DNA from: Harmonia axyridis
Lineage: Eukaryota; Arthropoda; Insecta; Coleoptera; Coccinellidae
Direction of reading: 5' to 3'
Assembly (NCBI RefSeq): GCF_914767665.1
Contig: NC_059504.1
Span: 33,387,720 to 33,451,719 of the forward strand
Length of the DNA: 64,000 nucleotides
Below the pieces are notes generated by a model. The model was not told the DNA's origin. It was given only the letters and a program-made list of their open reading frames with translations, and made no database searches. The position numbers and the translations under genes were made by a program. How positions within the stretch are numbered: position 1 is the first letter of the stretch; each line of letters begins with the position of its first letter. This document shows, piece after piece, positions 1 to 10,000 of this stretch.

Positions 1-925
1 AATAAGGCATTCTTTGACAGCAGGACAAAAATTTACATTGTCCGATAAGATCTTCAATTTTTATGTTTTCATCCATTTGTGATTCAGATAAATACTCATT
101 CCAAATGTTCAATTCACTTTCTAAATTTTCAATATTATACATATTGCTGACTTTAAGATGCAAAAGATTCTTTGGCAAAAAATTGAACAAAGAAAAAAGC
201 ATTAGGTACATGTTCTTTCGAGAATCTCGTTTCAAGGGCTGAAATCAAATGATCTAAATATGGGATGAATATTTTTGAAGTAATCTTCAGCTGAATCTGC
301 TTCATAGTTAGATCTATACATTTGTCTACCGCAAATTCGTGGTTCCAATCTCTATATTGATACTCTAAGCAATAGATGATGCTTTGGTAAAAATTTCTGT
401 GAAGCATGCATCATCTGAGCGATATTTTCCACATATTTCTATAATTAAGTTTATAAGACGGTGAAAATTTACAAAATTAATAGAAACACACCTTGTAGTG
501 TATTTGCTATTGGTTCCAATATATTTGAATATTTACTTACTACCGTCAAACAAATCACAAAAGTGAAAGAGTTTATTGCAGCCCATAACTGAGCAGTTCT
601 TTTTGTTCTTGAAGAATTCATTGAAATTTCTCCAGATATTATAGCAAAGAGAGTTTTGAATATAGTATTAAAGTTCTCAGCGAAAACTCGCAAAGATTTA
701 TATTTAGCTGACCAACGAGTTCCACAAAACAAAGGAATATTGTTTTATAACCTGTAATTTTTTTTTTCTATTTTCTGCAACACTTTTTTTATTACCTTCA
801 TCTATTAAAGACAATAGGAGAGTATATATAAGGTTTTTTAAAAGAATTGAGACGCATGGATCGCGTTCGGTTCCACGATTTTTCTGCACCCAAGAAGTAC
901 TCAACGCGCCCAAAAAAGTTTTCAA
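1..925 (-). pseudogene. hAT-superfamily transposase remnant (ZMYM1 / P52rIPK-like)
   Basis: Read on the minus strand, successive open segments (about 925-760, 732-469, 407-153, then to position 1) follow the order of the RNase-H-like core of ZMYM1/THAP0-like hAT transposases. They show an AENRKK stretch, then TRWSAKYKSLR, then LEPIANTLQG, then IPYLDHLISALETRF, then an ESELNIWNEY segment. Stops and small frame changes separate the pieces, and the C-terminal dimerisation part would lie beyond the left edge. The family catalyses cut-and-paste transposition; this copy looks dead. Family assignment is by remembered motif order and was not checked by a search. Confidence 0.6.
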
Positions 926-1097
926 TTCAAAAAATACTTCTGCCGATTATGGATATGTATATTATGAATATATGTATAGTCATTCCATTGAAAACCGGAA
1001 AATTGTTGTGGATCCATTACTTTCCTTTTTTCCTTGCTCTATGGATTGATAAAGTAATATTGAGGGTGATGTGCTGAAAAATGATGTAATCAAAATC

Positions 1098-1146
1098 TCA
1101 GGGGGGGCCATGGCCCCCCCTGGCCCTCCCCTGCGGGCGCCCATGC
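1098..1146. repeat. GC-rich hAT-like terminal segment
   Basis: A G-run followed by CCATGGCCCCCCCTGGCCC and a CGGGCGCCCATG end stands out from AT-rich surroundings. It resembles the ends of insect hAT elements and MITEs and sits just upstream of the hAT transposase remnant, so it may be that element's terminus. The LTR retrotransposon begins directly after it. The match to a specific family is inferred. Confidence 0.35.
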
Positions 1147-1600
1147 TGCCAAGGAATTTAGGGAAATAAAAGAACGGGATAAAAAAATACGTATTCGATT
1201 TATTTCAACCCACTAAAAGAGTTTGAAGAAGATGAGTATTTGTCTAGATTCTTAGGGTCGCTGGACGCTTGGGTCGTTGTGGCTCGGTCGCAGGTAGTTT
1301 TTCGCCGGTCGGGAACAGATGTGATATTCTTCAATCTTCTGGTTGTCGCTGCAAGTGTGGAACATCTGGGGAAGTCGTAGTTTCTTGTAGAATGGTCTGG
1401 ACTCTATTGAATTATTCTCCCTGAAATGCCGAGTTTTATGGGCATTCAGGCAGTTTTCTATTCGCCATTCACAACGCCTTTCTACGGATCCCTAAGGGGT
1501 GTGGCTTTAATTATTCCAAGCTTTTACACCGAATTCTTCTGTTTTTAAGATTTTCGTTCTCGGACAGAATATTTTCGAGGGAATCGATAGATTCCCTACA
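1147..1600 (-). repeat. 3' LTR of the gypsy element
   Basis: On the plus strand it runs from TGCCAAGG to CCCTACA and matches the right-hand repeat over 454 bp with two substitutions: a T in the poly-A run near 1188, and a C/T change in GGCTCGGTCGC/GGCTCGGTTGC. It lacks the extra 42 bp that probably completes the 5' LTR. Pol ends 22 bp away at 1623. Confidence 0.9.
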
Positions 1601-1622
1601 CAGTCACCCACCAGTAACGAAG

Positions 1623-4600
1623 TTACGAAATCATTGTTAGGTACTTCTTTGGGAAATGTACCTTCCTACCGGATCTGGTTTTCCTCGTTTCCGGGGATAT
1701 AGATTGATCATTGGCTTCGTTTTCTACTGGATCTTCTGTGTGATCTTCCTCATGCTCTTCATTTTCGAGATTGTCAAATATGTAGGCTGGTTTTAATCGG
1801 TCGATGGTCACCGTCGTTTCCTTGTTATTGATCTTGATGATGAAATGTTTTGGGTCTCTCCTCAAAACTTCGTATGGTCCGTCGTAGGGTTTCTGCAAGC
1901 CTAACTTTGGGCCCTCATGTCGGACGAAAACGAACGGTGACGTATCCAATTCCTTGAACACGAAGCTGGGTCGTTCTCCGTGGTGGTTGGCGTTGATAGG
2001 TCTAATTCTTCTTATTTGTTGCCTCAGATCCACTACGAAGTCGGCTGTATCCGCACCGTCATCCGTACTTGTAGATAGAAATTCTCCAGGCAATCTTAAT
2101 GGCTCTCCGTATACCATTTCTGCAGCGGTTGCTTTCATGTCTTCCCGCCAGGCTGCTCTCATCCCTAGGAGGACACTGGGAAGCGTTTCGGTCCATCTGT
2201 CGTTGTTGTGGCATTTGATTGCTGCCTTAAACTGTCGATGGATTCTTTCTACCATACCGTTGGCTGCTGGGTGGTAGGCGGTGGTTCGGATGTGGTTCGT
2301 GCCAGTCAACTTACATAGCTCGTTGAACAGGCTTGACTCGAATTGTCTCCCTTGATCTGTGGTGATCCGGAGTGGAGTGCCGAACCTCGCTATCCAATTC
2401 GTGTAGAACTCCTTAGCGATGGTGGATGCTTCCTGGTTCTGCAGGGGAATTGCTTCTGGCCATCTGGTAAATCGGTCGACACAGGTGAGGCAGTATCGGT
2501 AGCCTTCGGCGTATGGCATGGTGATAATGTCCATGTGTACATGATCGAATCGACGTACCGGTGGCGTAAATGACCCTGGTGGAGTGATGACGTGACGAGT
2601 AACTTTGGATCGCTGACACTCTAAGCAGGTGCGGGACCATTTCCTGCAATCTGCGTTAACTGAAGGCCAAACGAAACGTTGCTTCACCATCTTCGTAGTC
2701 GCATTGGTGCCAGGGTGTGCCAGTCTGTGGATCGTGTCGAATGCTACTCTCCGGAATGGCTTCGTCAGGAATGGACGTGCTTGGGGGGTCGACGTGTCGC
2801 AGTACACCAAGATGGTTGATCCGTGCGGCTTCATCTTCCGGATCAGCAAACCTGTATCGCCTCGCAGATATCTCCGTAGCTCGTCGTCGTCCTCTTGTGA
2901 TCTGGCTAATGCTGCATAGTCCAAGGTGGGAGTAATTTCATCCACTCTTGAAAGGGCATCGGCGACGACGTTCTGATCTCCTGGGACGTAGCGTATGTCG
3001 GTGGAGAACTGGGAGATGTAGTCCAGATGTCTGAACTGTCTGGGCGAGCACTTCTCTGGCTTCTGCTTGAAGGCAAATGTTAGGGGTTTGTGATCCGTGA
3101 AGATCGTAAAGTTTCGTGCTTCTACCATGTGCCTGAAATGTTTGATAGCTAGGTATATGGCTAACAGTTCTCGGTCGTAGGCTCCATATCGAGTTTCTGG
3201 TGGTGACAGCTTCTTCGAAAAGAATGCCAGTGGTTGCCATTCGCTGTTGACCATTTGCTGAAGGGTAGCTCCGACTGCAATGTCTGATGCGTCGGTCACC
3301 AGGGCTAAAGGTGCACCATCCTTGGGGTGCGCCAGCAATGTTGCTGAGGCTAGCATCTTCTTCCCTTCTGCAAATGCTGTAGTGGCTTCTGGGGTCCACT
3401 GGATTTTCGCTTTTCCTTTCAACGTTGGAACTAGTAGATCGTTGAGTGGCGCCAATGTCTGTGATGCTCTGGGTATGAAATGACGATAGAAGTTTAACAT
3501 ACCCAAGAATCTTCGAAGGTCTTTGGCGGTTGACGGTTGGCTGTACTCCAGAATGTCTCGGACTCTATCTGGAAGTGGTTTCGTACCTTCAGCAGAGACA
3601 AGGTAGCCTAGGAACTTCACTTCTTGTTGTCCGAAACTACACTTTGCTGGATTGAGGACGATGGAGTATTCTCGGAATCTTTCGAATATGGTGCGAAGGT
3701 GTTCCATATGCTCCTCTTCGGACGATGAGGCGATCAGCACGTCATCGATGTAACTGAAGCAGAAGTCTAGTCCTCGTAGAACTCCATCGATGAATCTCTG
3801 GAAGGTCTGTGCAGCGTTCCTGAGTCCAAAAGTCATGAATGGGAACTCGAATAACCCAAATGGAGTCGTGATGGCGGTCTTAAGTATGTCTTCTTCGGCT
3901 AGGGGAATCTGGTTGTACGCTCGTACTAGATCGAGGGTAGAGAAGATCTTCTTCCCTTGGAAGATGTGAGCATAGTCCTGTATGTGCCTAACAGGATACT
4001 GGTCGGGGATAGTCCGGGCGTTCAAAGCTCGGTAATCTCCGCATGGTCTCCATTTTTCTGATCCCTTCTTCGGTGCGAGGTGTAGCGGGGACGACCATGG
4101 ACTGTTGGATGGACGGGCGATTCCTAGCCGGAGCATTGCTTCGAACTCCTTTTTGGCTGCCTTGAACTTCTCCGGTGCCAAACGCCGTGGTCTCGATGCA
4201 ACTGGTGGTCCATTGGTCGTTTTGATGTGATGCCTGATCTGGTGTGTGATTCGTCCGGGGGCTCCTTCTGGTCGAGTGATTTCTGGGAAAGCCATTAATA
4301 GCTGATGGTATCTGGATGATCCGTTGACTGTCTTGACTTCTGGGATGTTGCACTCAGTCACTTCTCCTCGAGTAGTGAGTTGGGTGGTTCCGTCCAAAAG
4401 TCTTTGGTTTCTTACGTCCACGAGTAGGTTGTAGAAGCTCAGGAAGTCGACACCGATGATGGGTTTGGATACATCTGCTATGACAAACCTCCAGGTGAAA
4501 TCTCGGCGTAGTCCTAAGTTCAGCGTGAGGGTAATTGTACCATACGTTGCGATGGGAGTACCATTGGCTGCTGATAGGACGTAGTCAGACTTCTCTCTTC

Positions 4601-4778
4601 TACCGTGGACTGCACTTCGTGGGAAGACGCACAGATCTGCTCCAGTGTCGACCAGGAACTGCAGCTTGGAGTCCCTATCGGTGATGAACAGGCGGCGCGT
4701 CGATGGGCTGGGATCACTGGCCGCTTCTAGTGAAGGCCCCCCTCGTTTCCCGATGCGTAGTTGCAGGGCTGTCTGCAT
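1623..4778 (-). CDS. pol: Gypsy Pol polyprotein (PR-RT-RNaseH-INT)
   Basis: A single open frame of 1051 codons. An aspartic protease motif LVDTGAD lies near residue 43. The reverse transcriptase includes the palm motif FSYIDDVLIASS near residue 345. RNase H shows LVTDASDIAVGA and FTDHKPL, ending in DALSRVDE. Integrase follows with an H-H-C-C zinc region (HRLAHPG to CLECQRSK), a core with HMDI, TDQGRQFES and YHPAANGMVERIHR, and a C-terminal tail. The ATG at 4778 is only the first Met. Pol is probably made as Gag-Pol by -1 frameshifting, since its frame is -1 relative to gag and overlaps it at 4727-4778. The frame has no stop, so the enzyme set could be functional if gag were supplied. Confidence 0.95.
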   Translation of the reverse strand: MQTALQLRIGKRGGPSLEAASDPSPSTRRLFITDRDSKLQFLVDTGADLCVFPRSAVHGRREKSDYVLSAANGTPIATYGTITLTLNLGLRRDFTWRFVIADVSKPIIGVDFLSFYNLLVDVRNQRLLDGTTQLTTRGEVTECNIPEVKTVNGSSRYHQLLMAFPEITRPEGAPGRITHQIRHHIKTTNGPPVASRPRRLAPEKFKAAKKEFEAMLRLGIARPSNSPWSSPLHLAPKKGSEKWRPCGDYRALNARTIPDQYPVRHIQDYAHIFQGKKIFSTLDLVRAYNQIPLAEEDILKTAITTPFGLFEFPFMTFGLRNAAQTFQRFIDGVLRGLDFCFSYIDDVLIASSSEEEHMEHLRTIFERFREYSIVLNPAKCSFGQQEVKFLGYLVSAEGTKPLPDRVRDILEYSQPSTAKDLRRFLGMLNFYRHFIPRASQTLAPLNDLLVPTLKGKAKIQWTPEATTAFAEGKKMLASATLLAHPKDGAPLALVTDASDIAVGATLQQMVNSEWQPLAFFSKKLSPPETRYGAYDRELLAIYLAIKHFRHMVEARNFTIFTDHKPLTFAFKQKPEKCSPRQFRHLDYISQFSTDIRYVPGDQNVVADALSRVDEITPTLDYAALARSQEDDDELRRYLRGDTGLLIRKMKPHGSTILVYCDTSTPQARPFLTKPFRRVAFDTIHRLAHPGTNATTKMVKQRFVWPSVNADCRKWSRTCLECQRSKVTRHVITPPGSFTPPVRRFDHVHMDIITMPYAEGYRYCLTCVDRFTRWPEAIPLQNQEASTIAKEFYTNWIARFGTPLRITTDQGRQFESSLFNELCKLTGTNHIRTTAYHPAANGMVERIHRQFKAAIKCHNNDRWTETLPSVLLGMRAAWREDMKATAAEMVYGEPLRLPGEFLSTSTDDGADTADFVVDLRQQIRRIRPINANHHGERPSFVFKELDTSPFVFVRHEGPKLGLQKPYDGPYEVLRRDPKHFIIKINNKETTVTIDRLKPAYIFDNLENEEHEEDHTEDPVENEANDQSISPETRKTRSGRKVHFPKKYLTMIS

Positions 4779-5524
4779 CTAGTGGACCTGGCTCCAAATC
4801 TCCAATGATACCAGCACTTACCGTCGATTGGCTGTCGGCCTCGACTAAGACTTCTTGGGCGATGCTGGGATTGGCCTCTGCTCCTGTCTCTCCGGGATCG
4901 GTTGGATTGGGTTGCCAGTTCAGCTCTCAGGGTTGCTATCTCCTGGTTGAGTCCGAGTGTGAGCTGGGCAAACTTGGCACTGAGGATGGCCTCGATGCTG
5001 GTGGTCTCGTTCACCAGTTGTACGGGAGGTCAGATTGCTTCTATGATGTGGTCTGCATGGACAGCTAACTCTTGGAGGCTGCTGTCTTGCACAATGGCCA
5101 ACGACACCTGGACACTTCTGGGTAGACGGTTCATCCAGAGGGATTTCATGAGGCTCTCCGGAACGGCTGGATCAGCAAGGTTCTGTAAATGACGAAGAAA
5201 CTGTGAGGGCTTACGGTCTCCCATTTCTTCTCGCTCCAGAAGGCGTCGGGTCTTCTCCTCTTGCGTGGCACTTAAACGTCGAATTAGCTCCGTCTTCAAT
5301 TTGTGGAAGGCCTCGTCGGTAGGTGGATTCAATATAATGTCCTTCACCTCCGTTGCGTACTTAGCTGGTAGGGCACCCACAATATATCCAAACTTAGTCC
5401 GGTCCTGTGTCACCCCCGCGCTGTGGAAACTTCCTTCAGCCATAGCGAACCATAACTCAGGATCGGTGACGACAAATTCTGGCATCCGTACGGCGACTCT
5501 TGATACCTCGGTTTCTTGTGGCAT
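4727..5524 (-). pseudogene. gag: Gypsy Gag, interrupted by one in-frame TGA
   Basis: The ATG at 5524 starts a Gag of the insect gypsy type (MPQETEVSRVAVRMPEF, then an AELWFA-like segment reading DPELWFAMAEGSF). The frame stays open to a TGA at 5030-5032 and then continues in the same frame to a TAG at 4727, giving about 266 codons if the stop is ignored. The C-terminal part has a basic Arg/Ser-rich stretch and a knuckle of form C-x2-H-x9-C-x3-C instead of classical CCHC. Gag coats the RNA genome in cytoplasmic particles. The lone TGA could be a new nonsense mutation, readthrough or a sequence error; a mutation seems likeliest. Confidence 0.8.
4745..4751 (-). promoter_or_regulatory. -1 ribosomal frameshift slippery heptamer G GGA AAC
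   Basis: In the gag reading frame the minus strand reads tcG GGA AAC gag, an X XXY YYZ heptamer. Slipping -1 moves the ribosome exactly into the pol frame, 22 nt before the gag stop. Position and frame fit programmed Gag-Pol frameshifting. I did not fold the downstream RNA to look for a pseudoknot. Confidence 0.7.
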
Positions 5525-5552
5525 TTTTCTTCGGGATTCGCTTCTTCTTCAA

Positions 5553-5570
5553 ATCACGTCGGGGTCACCA
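5553..5570 (-). promoter_or_regulatory. Primer binding site, tRNA-Trp type
   Basis: On the minus strand it reads TGGTGACCCCGACGTGAT. The plus strand is therefore a tRNA 3' end including CCA, which I recognise as the insect tRNA-Trp 3' end. It sits three bases after a CCCACA that would end the 5' LTR. It primes minus-strand DNA synthesis. Confidence 0.75.
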
Positions 5571-5573
5571 ATT

Positions 5574-6069
5574 TGTGGGCTGTGGTCCTTATACGGTGAC
5601 TATCAAGTAGTTCACTGCCAAGGAATTTAGGGAAATAAAAGAACGGGATAAAAAAAAACGTATTCGATTTATTTCAACCCACTAAAAGAGTTTGAAGAAG
5701 ATGAGTATTTGTCTAGATTCTTAGGGTCGCTGGACGCTTGGGTCGTTGTGGCTCGGTTGCAGGTAGTTTTTCGCCGGTCGGGAACAGATGTGATATTCTT
5801 CAATCTTCTGGTTGTCGCTGCAAGTGTGGAACATCTGGGGAAGTCGTAGTTTCTTGTAGAATGGTCTGGACTCTATTGAATTATTCTCCCTGAAATGCCG
5901 AGTTTTATGGGCATTCAGGCAGTTTTCTATTCGCCATTCACAACGCCTTTCTACGGATCCCTAAGGGGTGTGGCTTTAATTATTCCAAGCTTTTACACCG
6001 AATTCTTCTGTTTTTAAGATTTTCGTTCTCGGACAGAATATTTTCGAGGGAATCGATAGATTCCCTACA
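5574..6069 (-). repeat. 5' LTR of the gypsy element
   Basis: Positions 5616-6069 match the 3' LTR over 454 bp. The sense strand begins TGTAGGGAATC. Extending to 5574 gives an end CCCACA that mirrors TGTAGGG and places the primer site 3 bp away, so the true LTR is probably 496 bp and the 3' LTR is short by 42 bp. If the LTR really ends at 5616 (TTGGCA), the primer site would be an unusual 45 bp distant. Confidence 0.8.
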
Positions 6070-6870
6070 ATGTCTTGAATCTGTAAGATTTATTTTGTTT
6101 AGTTTAAAATATAACATAATAACATACAAAAAAGAAATAATATTATACAAAGTAATACAAAGAAATAAAATAAAAATAAATAAAAAGAAATAGCTTACTA
6201 ACCTGTAAGAAATCAAAAACAATGCCACTTCTTCGGGATTCTAAAATAACTCACAAATACCACATGAACTAGTCTTAGGTTAGAATCTCAGACATAGAAC
6301 GTAGATCATAGAACATAGATCATAGAACATAGAACATAGAAGTTATAAAGTTGTTTTCCCTAAAATTAACAGTCTTATTTTTACAAGCTTATTATGCCTT
6401 GAGCAATTCTGAGCAGGATATTTGATGTAGATCCTAGGAAATGATGTCAGCTTATTCTGCAAAAAAATACACAAACCAATCACTATACGCCTAATCGGGG
6501 GGACAGAGTTTTTGCTGTGGTTTTTATCTGTATTCTTTTATTATTCGTTGAAATGTATGATGATTCGCTTACATTTATTCTGCTAATACTGAGAATATGA
6601 GTAGAGAGTAATATCGATATGAGTAAGCCTGTATTTGAGAGAATTCAATTTTTGATCAAATATTTTCTATAGTTTTATTTTAGTTATGAGAATAGTTTAG
6701 GTATGGCGATTAGTTCATTTTTTTTGGTCTAATCATTTTGAATAAGAATGGTGATATGATACATCAGTAATTATTTAATATATCCGGCTTTATTGATTCA
6801 GAATTGTTCACAATATAGTTTTCCTGTTTTTACTTTATTTTCCAGGATGTCCCTACTATGGGTGTATTCA
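6070..6870. other. AT-rich 3' flank of the P450 gene, no gene seen
   Basis: The left part is A/T-rich low-complexity sequence, and 6296-6340 holds a short tandem repeat of ATAGAACATAG-type units. No coding signal or recognised transposon was found. The P450 stop codon lies at 6871, so part of this stretch may be its 3' UTR. Confidence 0.4.
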
Positions 6871-7028
6871 CTACTGCCTTTTCTTCAGTCTTATGCAAAT
6901 TCCATTTGAAGATTTCAGAGATATTTCTGAAATCACGTTGGGTTTATAGTTGGGGGCTGGTAGAAACTCAAAATTCCTCACTAGTTCTGCAACTGCAACT
7001 TTTATCTCGAGCATGGCAAATCTTTGTC
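6871..7028 (-). CDS. P450 last exon
   Basis: The acceptor TAG lies at 7031-7029. The exon completes the split Gly of CIG and continues QRFAMLEIKVAVAELV, ending in RLKKRQ and TAG at 6873-6871. It encodes the segment after the heme Cys and the C-terminus. Length 158 nt equals 2 nt plus 52 codons. Confidence 0.85.
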
Positions 7029-10000
7029 CTATAATAACGAAACGCATAATGATTTATTATTCATACCTTTTCACAAGCTCCATGAATTTATTTGACTTTT
7101 GCAATATACTTAGTGATATAAAAACACCCATTAGATATGATTTTATTTCAGAAATAATTTACACCTATCTTGTAGTGAACAAACGATTAAAATTGATTCG
7201 CTATATGCTCAATAAAGTGTTGATTTGGTGATTATAAGCAGATACGTTTTCTGCCTAGTCATGTAACTCATAAGTAAATACGATGAGTACCCATGAAAAA
7301 ATCAGAAAAATCTAACGGATCAAAGAAGAATAGTCTTTTCAGCTATAAAGTAGCGAAAAATTAATTCAAAGTATGTTCCTTTGTTGAAAAGTTATGATAA
7401 TATTTGGTATATTTGTAGCTTTTACCGATAAGTTCACTTAGAACACCATATAACTTGGAAACCAAAGTCTTCTGATCAGCCTTTATGATTAAATAATAAT
7501 AATAATAATTAATAATGATAAAAGTCTATAATAAACAATACTAACATTAGAAATCAACCATCAATCATTTTTCATACATTCAGGTGCTATACCGCCTTGA
7601 TTCTCCTATTTCCAGAAATTTATCAATTAGTTGTGAAGGCAAAATTGAGGAATCGAATTGAAACAAAAGTCATTTCTCATTATACAATATTTTACAGTAG
7701 TGACTCTGTGCTTGACCGAGAAATGGCATCGTGGGCTGGCATCACTCTCTAATTTGTCACCGCTGGGTATATAAACCCACTGCACTACGGCAGAGTCACC
7801 ATGCTCCACTATGGAAGCAAGGCGAGGAGTAACGTGTATTTGGCAGAGATCTCTGAGAACCAAACTGATGATTCTATCGGTGATCTAAGGATGAAACACC
7901 GCAATCATCAGAGAGAGAGGGCACCTTCGAAATTAGCTGGATAATGCCTCACCAAATTACGGCAAAGTTTTATCTTTCATAGTTTTAGGGTAATGACATT
8001 TTGATTTGGATTTTGAACTGACTCAAGTTCAAATTCCACTGCCATATAAATTTTTAAATTGATATTTTTCAAATGTTTTCTCACGTCGTAATATATTTTG
8101 CTTCGAAAGACAAAATAGGTAATAAACGATAGTATAAAATTTTTTTCATTGATTATTGAATAATTATTATTATATTTTCGTAAGAAATATGCTGGGAATC
8201 GAACAAAAAAGTCGAAAAATAATTCATGAACTAGATAAGTATAATGGAGCACTTAATTCAATTCTAAGAATATAATGGTCCCATAAAAAACCATTTAATT
8301 TTCAGCTTACCAATACAGTTCCTCAGTCCAGCACTAAATGGTAAAAAGGCGAAATTAGGAATTTTTGAATTATCATCGAATCTTGTTGGGTCAAATTTTT
8401 CAGGATCAGGGAACACCTCTGCATTTCTATGGAGATGATGCAATAATATCAAGATCGTTGTATTCTTCGGAATCAGTTTGCCATCTGAAAAATTGAAATC
8501 TCGTCTAGCTATGTGCTTGTTGAAAAAAAAACTGCATATTCCGCATGAAGGTTATTATTAATTTCATGCGAAATATGCAGTTTTTTCTTTCAGTTTTTTT
8601 TTTTGCATTTTTTTAAGGTTATTATTAACTTAATAGAAAAAGTCTACTACCGGGTAATTGATAAAATCTTGAAATTTTTTGGGCCAAATATGAACGTGAA
8701 AAAATATTCTTTTCCGAATGATTCCAGAAGTTTATTAAAGGAAATAATTAACCAGATCTTCAACCCATTAATGCCCAAGGGGTCGTTAATGACCCATGAA
8801 TTAGGAATTATTCTATCACGCTGTGGTAGATGGTGCGACTATTGCATTGATATAAACAAATTATACTTCGTTTTTTCTAGGTGCTTGTAAACAAAGACGA
8901 AAATGAGAAAAGTGATCAGGTGTACGAATTATTATTGGTAAGTTGATCCATGTTATTACTTTTTTGTTTAATTTTTACTTATACAGGGTCCTGCAAAGGA
9001 TAGATAGATAGTTTATTCGTTCTCATTGAAATAAACGAAAACAATAGTGCGTTAGGCTTCCATAGCTGCCAAACCAAACCAGACGTTTTAGAAATTTAGT
9101 TGAAAAGCATTCCCTTTGTACTTTCAATTCTGCATCTCTGGAAATTAATTAATTCCCAAATGAAGTCATTCAACAAATGAGTGATTTTTTTGAATGGAAC
9201 ACCACTTATATTTTTGGATATTTTCAATGCTCTTCAAAACCTCTAACTTGATGCAAAATATTAGGGATATTTTTCCAACGGTACGGATCTTATTCAGAAA
9301 AAACTGCAAAATTTCGACGGAACAGTAGTTCGGTGAAAGCCCTTTACCCATTTTCCGGAAGCGATAGAAATATGAATTTGATCAGGATTTCTTTTAACTT
9401 AAGAATTTGCCTAGTCATCGTTCGTAAATAATCAACCTCTTTTATACAGGGTATCCGTTATCAATGTCCAAATATGAAGAATTTCAAATTATTTTTTTTC
9501 GATTTTTTCAAATGTAACACCCTGTATTTTTTTCCATGATGATGTACACAGTTTAAAACCTTACATTTTTTCAGAAGTAACCTTAGGATTATTTTCACTA
9601 CTGTATCCAGCAGACACGAAAACGTAGATTTCAACCAAAAATTTCAGGAATAATGAACATAATAACTAAGGGATATTTTAAATGAGTCACACAATGAAAC
9701 CAAACTGAGAGACCAATTTTTGAAAAACTTTAAAACTCTTCCAAAACCATAATCATTGAAGTTCAAAACATGAAAATTATAATATTTGACCGAATAAGTA
9801 ACACATACATAGGTATTATTGGCAGATTGTGTATTCTAAGGTTCCTTTCACAAGGTGAGCCGTACGGCTCTCGCTCATGAGCGAGAGCGTTTTCTGCTCA
9901 TACATGCAATCCTTTCACACGGTGAGACGTACGGCTCTCGCACATAAGCGAGAGCCTTTTCCGGTTTTACATTCAACTTTTGTGAGATTTTATTATCACG

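Larger units (their letters stand above)
1147..6069 (-). mobile_element. Ty3/gypsy LTR retrotransposon, CsRn1-like, young insertion
   Basis: Two 454-bp terminal repeats differ at only two positions seen by eye and bracket gag and pol in minus-strand orientation. The order is 5' LTR (right), primer site, gag, -1 slip site, pol (protease, RT, RNase H, integrase), 3' LTR (left). No env is present between pol (stop at 1623) and the 3' LTR at 1600. The tRNA-Trp primer site and a C-x2-H-x9-C-x3-C Gag knuckle are features I recall for the CsRn1 clade. A clean target-site duplication was not found (flanks atgc and atgt). The near-identical LTRs imply recent insertion. Confidence 0.9.

Noticed and set aside
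1954..5630. Many open frames on both strands inside the gypsy element
   Set aside because: They are shadows of gag and pol in other frames, with no family resemblance.
6950..7231. 93-codon plus-strand frame
   Set aside because: It is antisense to the last P450 exon and its intron and has no recognisable motif.
7620..7980. Minus-strand 78-codon frame with GDSAVVQWVYIPSG
   Set aside because: No family recognised and it sits wholly inside a P450 intron; likely a non-coding repeat.
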